Assembly (NCBI GenBank): GCA_018242525.1
Contig: JAFEBS010000051.1
Coordinates: 1 to 64,000, forward strand
Direction: 5' to 3'
DNA: 64,000 nt
Origin: Planctomycetota bacterium
Lineage (GTDB): Bacteria; Planctomycetota; Planctomycetia; Planctomycetales; Planctomycetaceae
The notes under the pieces are model-generated. The model ran no database searches and had not been told where the DNA came from. It saw only the letters and a list, made by a program, of their open reading frames with translations. The translations under genes were made by a program, and so were the position numbers. This document shows, in pieces, positions 62,709 through 64,000 of this stretch (the first letter of the stretch is position 1; each line of letters starts with the position of its first letter).

Positions 62709-64000
62709 GGAGATTCTTCCTGTTTTGGTCGGCCTTCGTACTGAATGTCATCGAGATAAATCGTCAGGGGGGTCCCTGATGAAGCAACGTTGATGACGAA
62801 TCCGGTTTTGATCCGGTTCAGTTTTTTGCCTGCCAGATCGATCCGATACTGCTGCCACTCAGTGGTCATGCGGACATTTTCGAGTTTCGCAGAACCCGAA
62901 TCCGAGAACTTTTTGTCGGCTCCCAGAATGCCGAGTTGAAACGAGGCCACTTCGCCTCCCCTTTCTCCGCGAGCCCAGAACGAAAGATGCTTGGCTCCCG
63001 TGACATCCCACCCGCCGGGCTTGTCACCCCAATCATTCGGCGGACTCTGCCAGACGATACCACCCCAACCGTCAGCGGCGTTGAACTGAAACTTCAGGCA
63101 GGATTTTCCGGAATGTGGATTGGTCTGGCAGGATTCGTCCAGTTTCATCGCCTTGGCATTTCCCATCCAACCGGTGGGAACATAAGGGGGCTTGTCGCGT
63201 CCTCCGTCGTTGTAAACGACGAACGGCAACGATGCGGCTTGAGCCATCGGGACTCTGACCGGGGCATCGACGTACAACGGAAGATTGGCCACCGCAGCGC
63301 CCCCTTTGGTATCGCGGACATATGCGAACAATCGATATCCACCGCCACCGTCCGGCAACTTGAGTTCTGCCGACGATAGATCCGATTTCACGAGCGCTTC
63401 AGGAAACGTGGGTGGCACGGCTTCGGCATCACCGCCGACGCTGAATTCCTGCGGTTCGGCCTGCAGGATCCATTGGACTGTCAAAGGATCCCGTTCGGCG
63501 TCCTGAACCTCCAGTCGAACAGTGAGATTTGCGTGCGGCTTGACCCTGGCATCACCCACCAGCGTCAGCGACGTGATCGCGGGGCAGCGATTGGAAACCG
63601 GCTGACCGGTCCAAAGTTCACTCAACGCATCGACAGCCGCCAAACGGGATCCATCCGGCAGCAACAGGCCAAACCAGGTGGCTGTCGCCTCCTGCTTCTG
63701 ACCCCACAAAAAGGCGTAGCTTCCCAGGCACTGTTCTGAGTTGCCCGTTACGTTGGCCACGTAAGTCGCCTTGTAGAACTCTGCCTTCTGTGTGCTCGTC
63801 GGTTCGGGCGCGGCACCCCAACCTGTCTTTTCAATTTCCCACATTCCTGGCGGACCAAACTCGGTGATGACGTACGGCTTCGTTCCGCCCGCGTCACGAT
63901 AGCGTTTGGGCAGCGTCGCGGCACCGCCGTAACTGTTGATCCCCACGACATCGATCTCGGGGCACAGGCGATGAATGTTCTTGACCCGGTCTCCACCAAT
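62705..64000 (-). CDS. Glycoside-hydrolase-like protein with C-terminal binding domain (5' part outside window)
   Basis: The frame is open to the window end, so only the C-terminal ~430 residues are present. The first part is the end of a TIM-barrel hydrolase with 'PEIDVVGINSYGG' and 'YVITEFGPPG', where the Glu is the probable nucleophile (GH2/GH5-like). A fibronectin-like or Ig-like segment follows ('RVKPHANLTVRLEVQDAERD', near the middle), then a carbohydrate-binding beta-sandwich at the end ('AKHLSFWARGERGGEVASFQ', 'TPLTIYLDDIQYEG'). It probably cleaves a plant or algal glycan outside the cell. Overlaps the nitroreductase start by 4 bases. Confidence 0.78.
   Translation of the reverse strand: MGGDRVKNIHRLCPEIDVVGINSYGGAATLPKRYRDAGGTKPYVITEFGPPGMWEIEKTGWGAAPEPTSTQKAEFYKATYVANVTGNSEQCLGSYAFLWGQKQEATATWFGLLLPDGSRLAAVDALSELWTGQPVSNRCPAITSLTLVGDARVKPHANLTVRLEVQDAERDPLTVQWILQAEPQEFSVGGDAEAVPPTFPEALVKSDLSSAELKLPDGGGGYRLFAYVRDTKGGAAVANLPLYVDAPVRVPMAQAASLPFVVYNDGGRDKPPYVPTGWMGNAKAMKLDESCQTNPHSGKSCLKFQFNAADGWGGIVWQSPPNDWGDKPGGWDVTGAKHLSFWARGERGGEVASFQLGILGADKKFSDSGSAKLENVRMTTEWQQYRIDLAGKKLNRIKTGFVINVASSGTPLTIYLDDIQYEGRPKQEESP

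Overview
The window looks like chromosomal DNA of a planctomycete (phylum Planctomycetota). The evidence is family content: DUF1501 and DUF1549/DUF1553 secretome proteins, a cysteine-rich YTV-motif cell-wall protein, methanopterin/methanofuran-linked C1 genes (fhcB, fhcA, fhcD) and many long-signal secreted proteins. I cannot place it to genus. Most genes are intact. Both window edges cut a gene.

Layout. 1-2470: right end of an integrated element, with the end of a DUF3987-type replication protein and a tyrosine integrase whose last codons run into the 3' half of a tRNA-Val(CAC) gene, the probable attachment site. 2664-4178: a secreted protein of unknown function. 4584-12372: one-direction cluster of a secreted acetyl-xylan-esterase-like hydrolase, a tungsten-type aldehyde:ferredoxin oxidoreductase, a FwdD-like subunit, FhcB, FhcA and FhcD. 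12767-13051: a lone Fis-type DNA-binding protein. 13070-19294 (minus): aldehyde dehydrogenase, a DUF6807/PmoA-type protein, DUF1501 and a DUF1549/DUF1553 cytochrome-like protein. 19593-27513: an eIF1/SUI1-like factor, a tiny histone-H1-like protein that gene callers would miss, a TIM-barrel isomerase, the YTV protein, a second DUF1501 and a BlaR1/M56-like membrane protein without a zinc motif. 27548-34985: aldo/keto reductase, a beta-CASP nuclease, an enlarged GlnE and a double-FHA protein. 35184-40859: RND permease, universal stress protein and membrane-fusion adaptor. 41185-46968: TrmB, FabZ-like dehydratase, a HAD-like protein, HisC, HisB and a beta-helix protein. 47077-51380: two membrane proteins, a DUF2252 protein and an SDR oxidoreductase. 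51553-59063 (minus): flagellar export and switch genes fliL-fliM-fliN-fliO-fliP-fliQ-fliR-flhB-flhA. 59194-64000: a bestrophin-like channel with a beta-carbonic anhydrase, then an operon of a glycoside-hydrolase-like protein (cut by the window edge), a nitroreductase and a secreted protein.

The strongest candidate for something unusual is the C1 cluster. FhcB here keeps the iron-sulfur and metal-ligand cysteines of the archaeal Mo/W formylmethanofuran dehydrogenase, a FwdD-type pterin-binding subunit sits next to it, and a complete AOR precedes both. The well-studied methylotroph Fhc complex, by contrast, is a metal-free hydrolase. This suggests, but does not prove, that the cell carries a real redox formylmethanofuran dehydrogenase paired with an AOR. 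The other notable items are a GlnE with two ACT-like domains between its halves, a FliM without the CheY-binding peptide, a catalytically degenerate M56 sensor without BlaI, and a universal stress protein inside an RND efflux operon.
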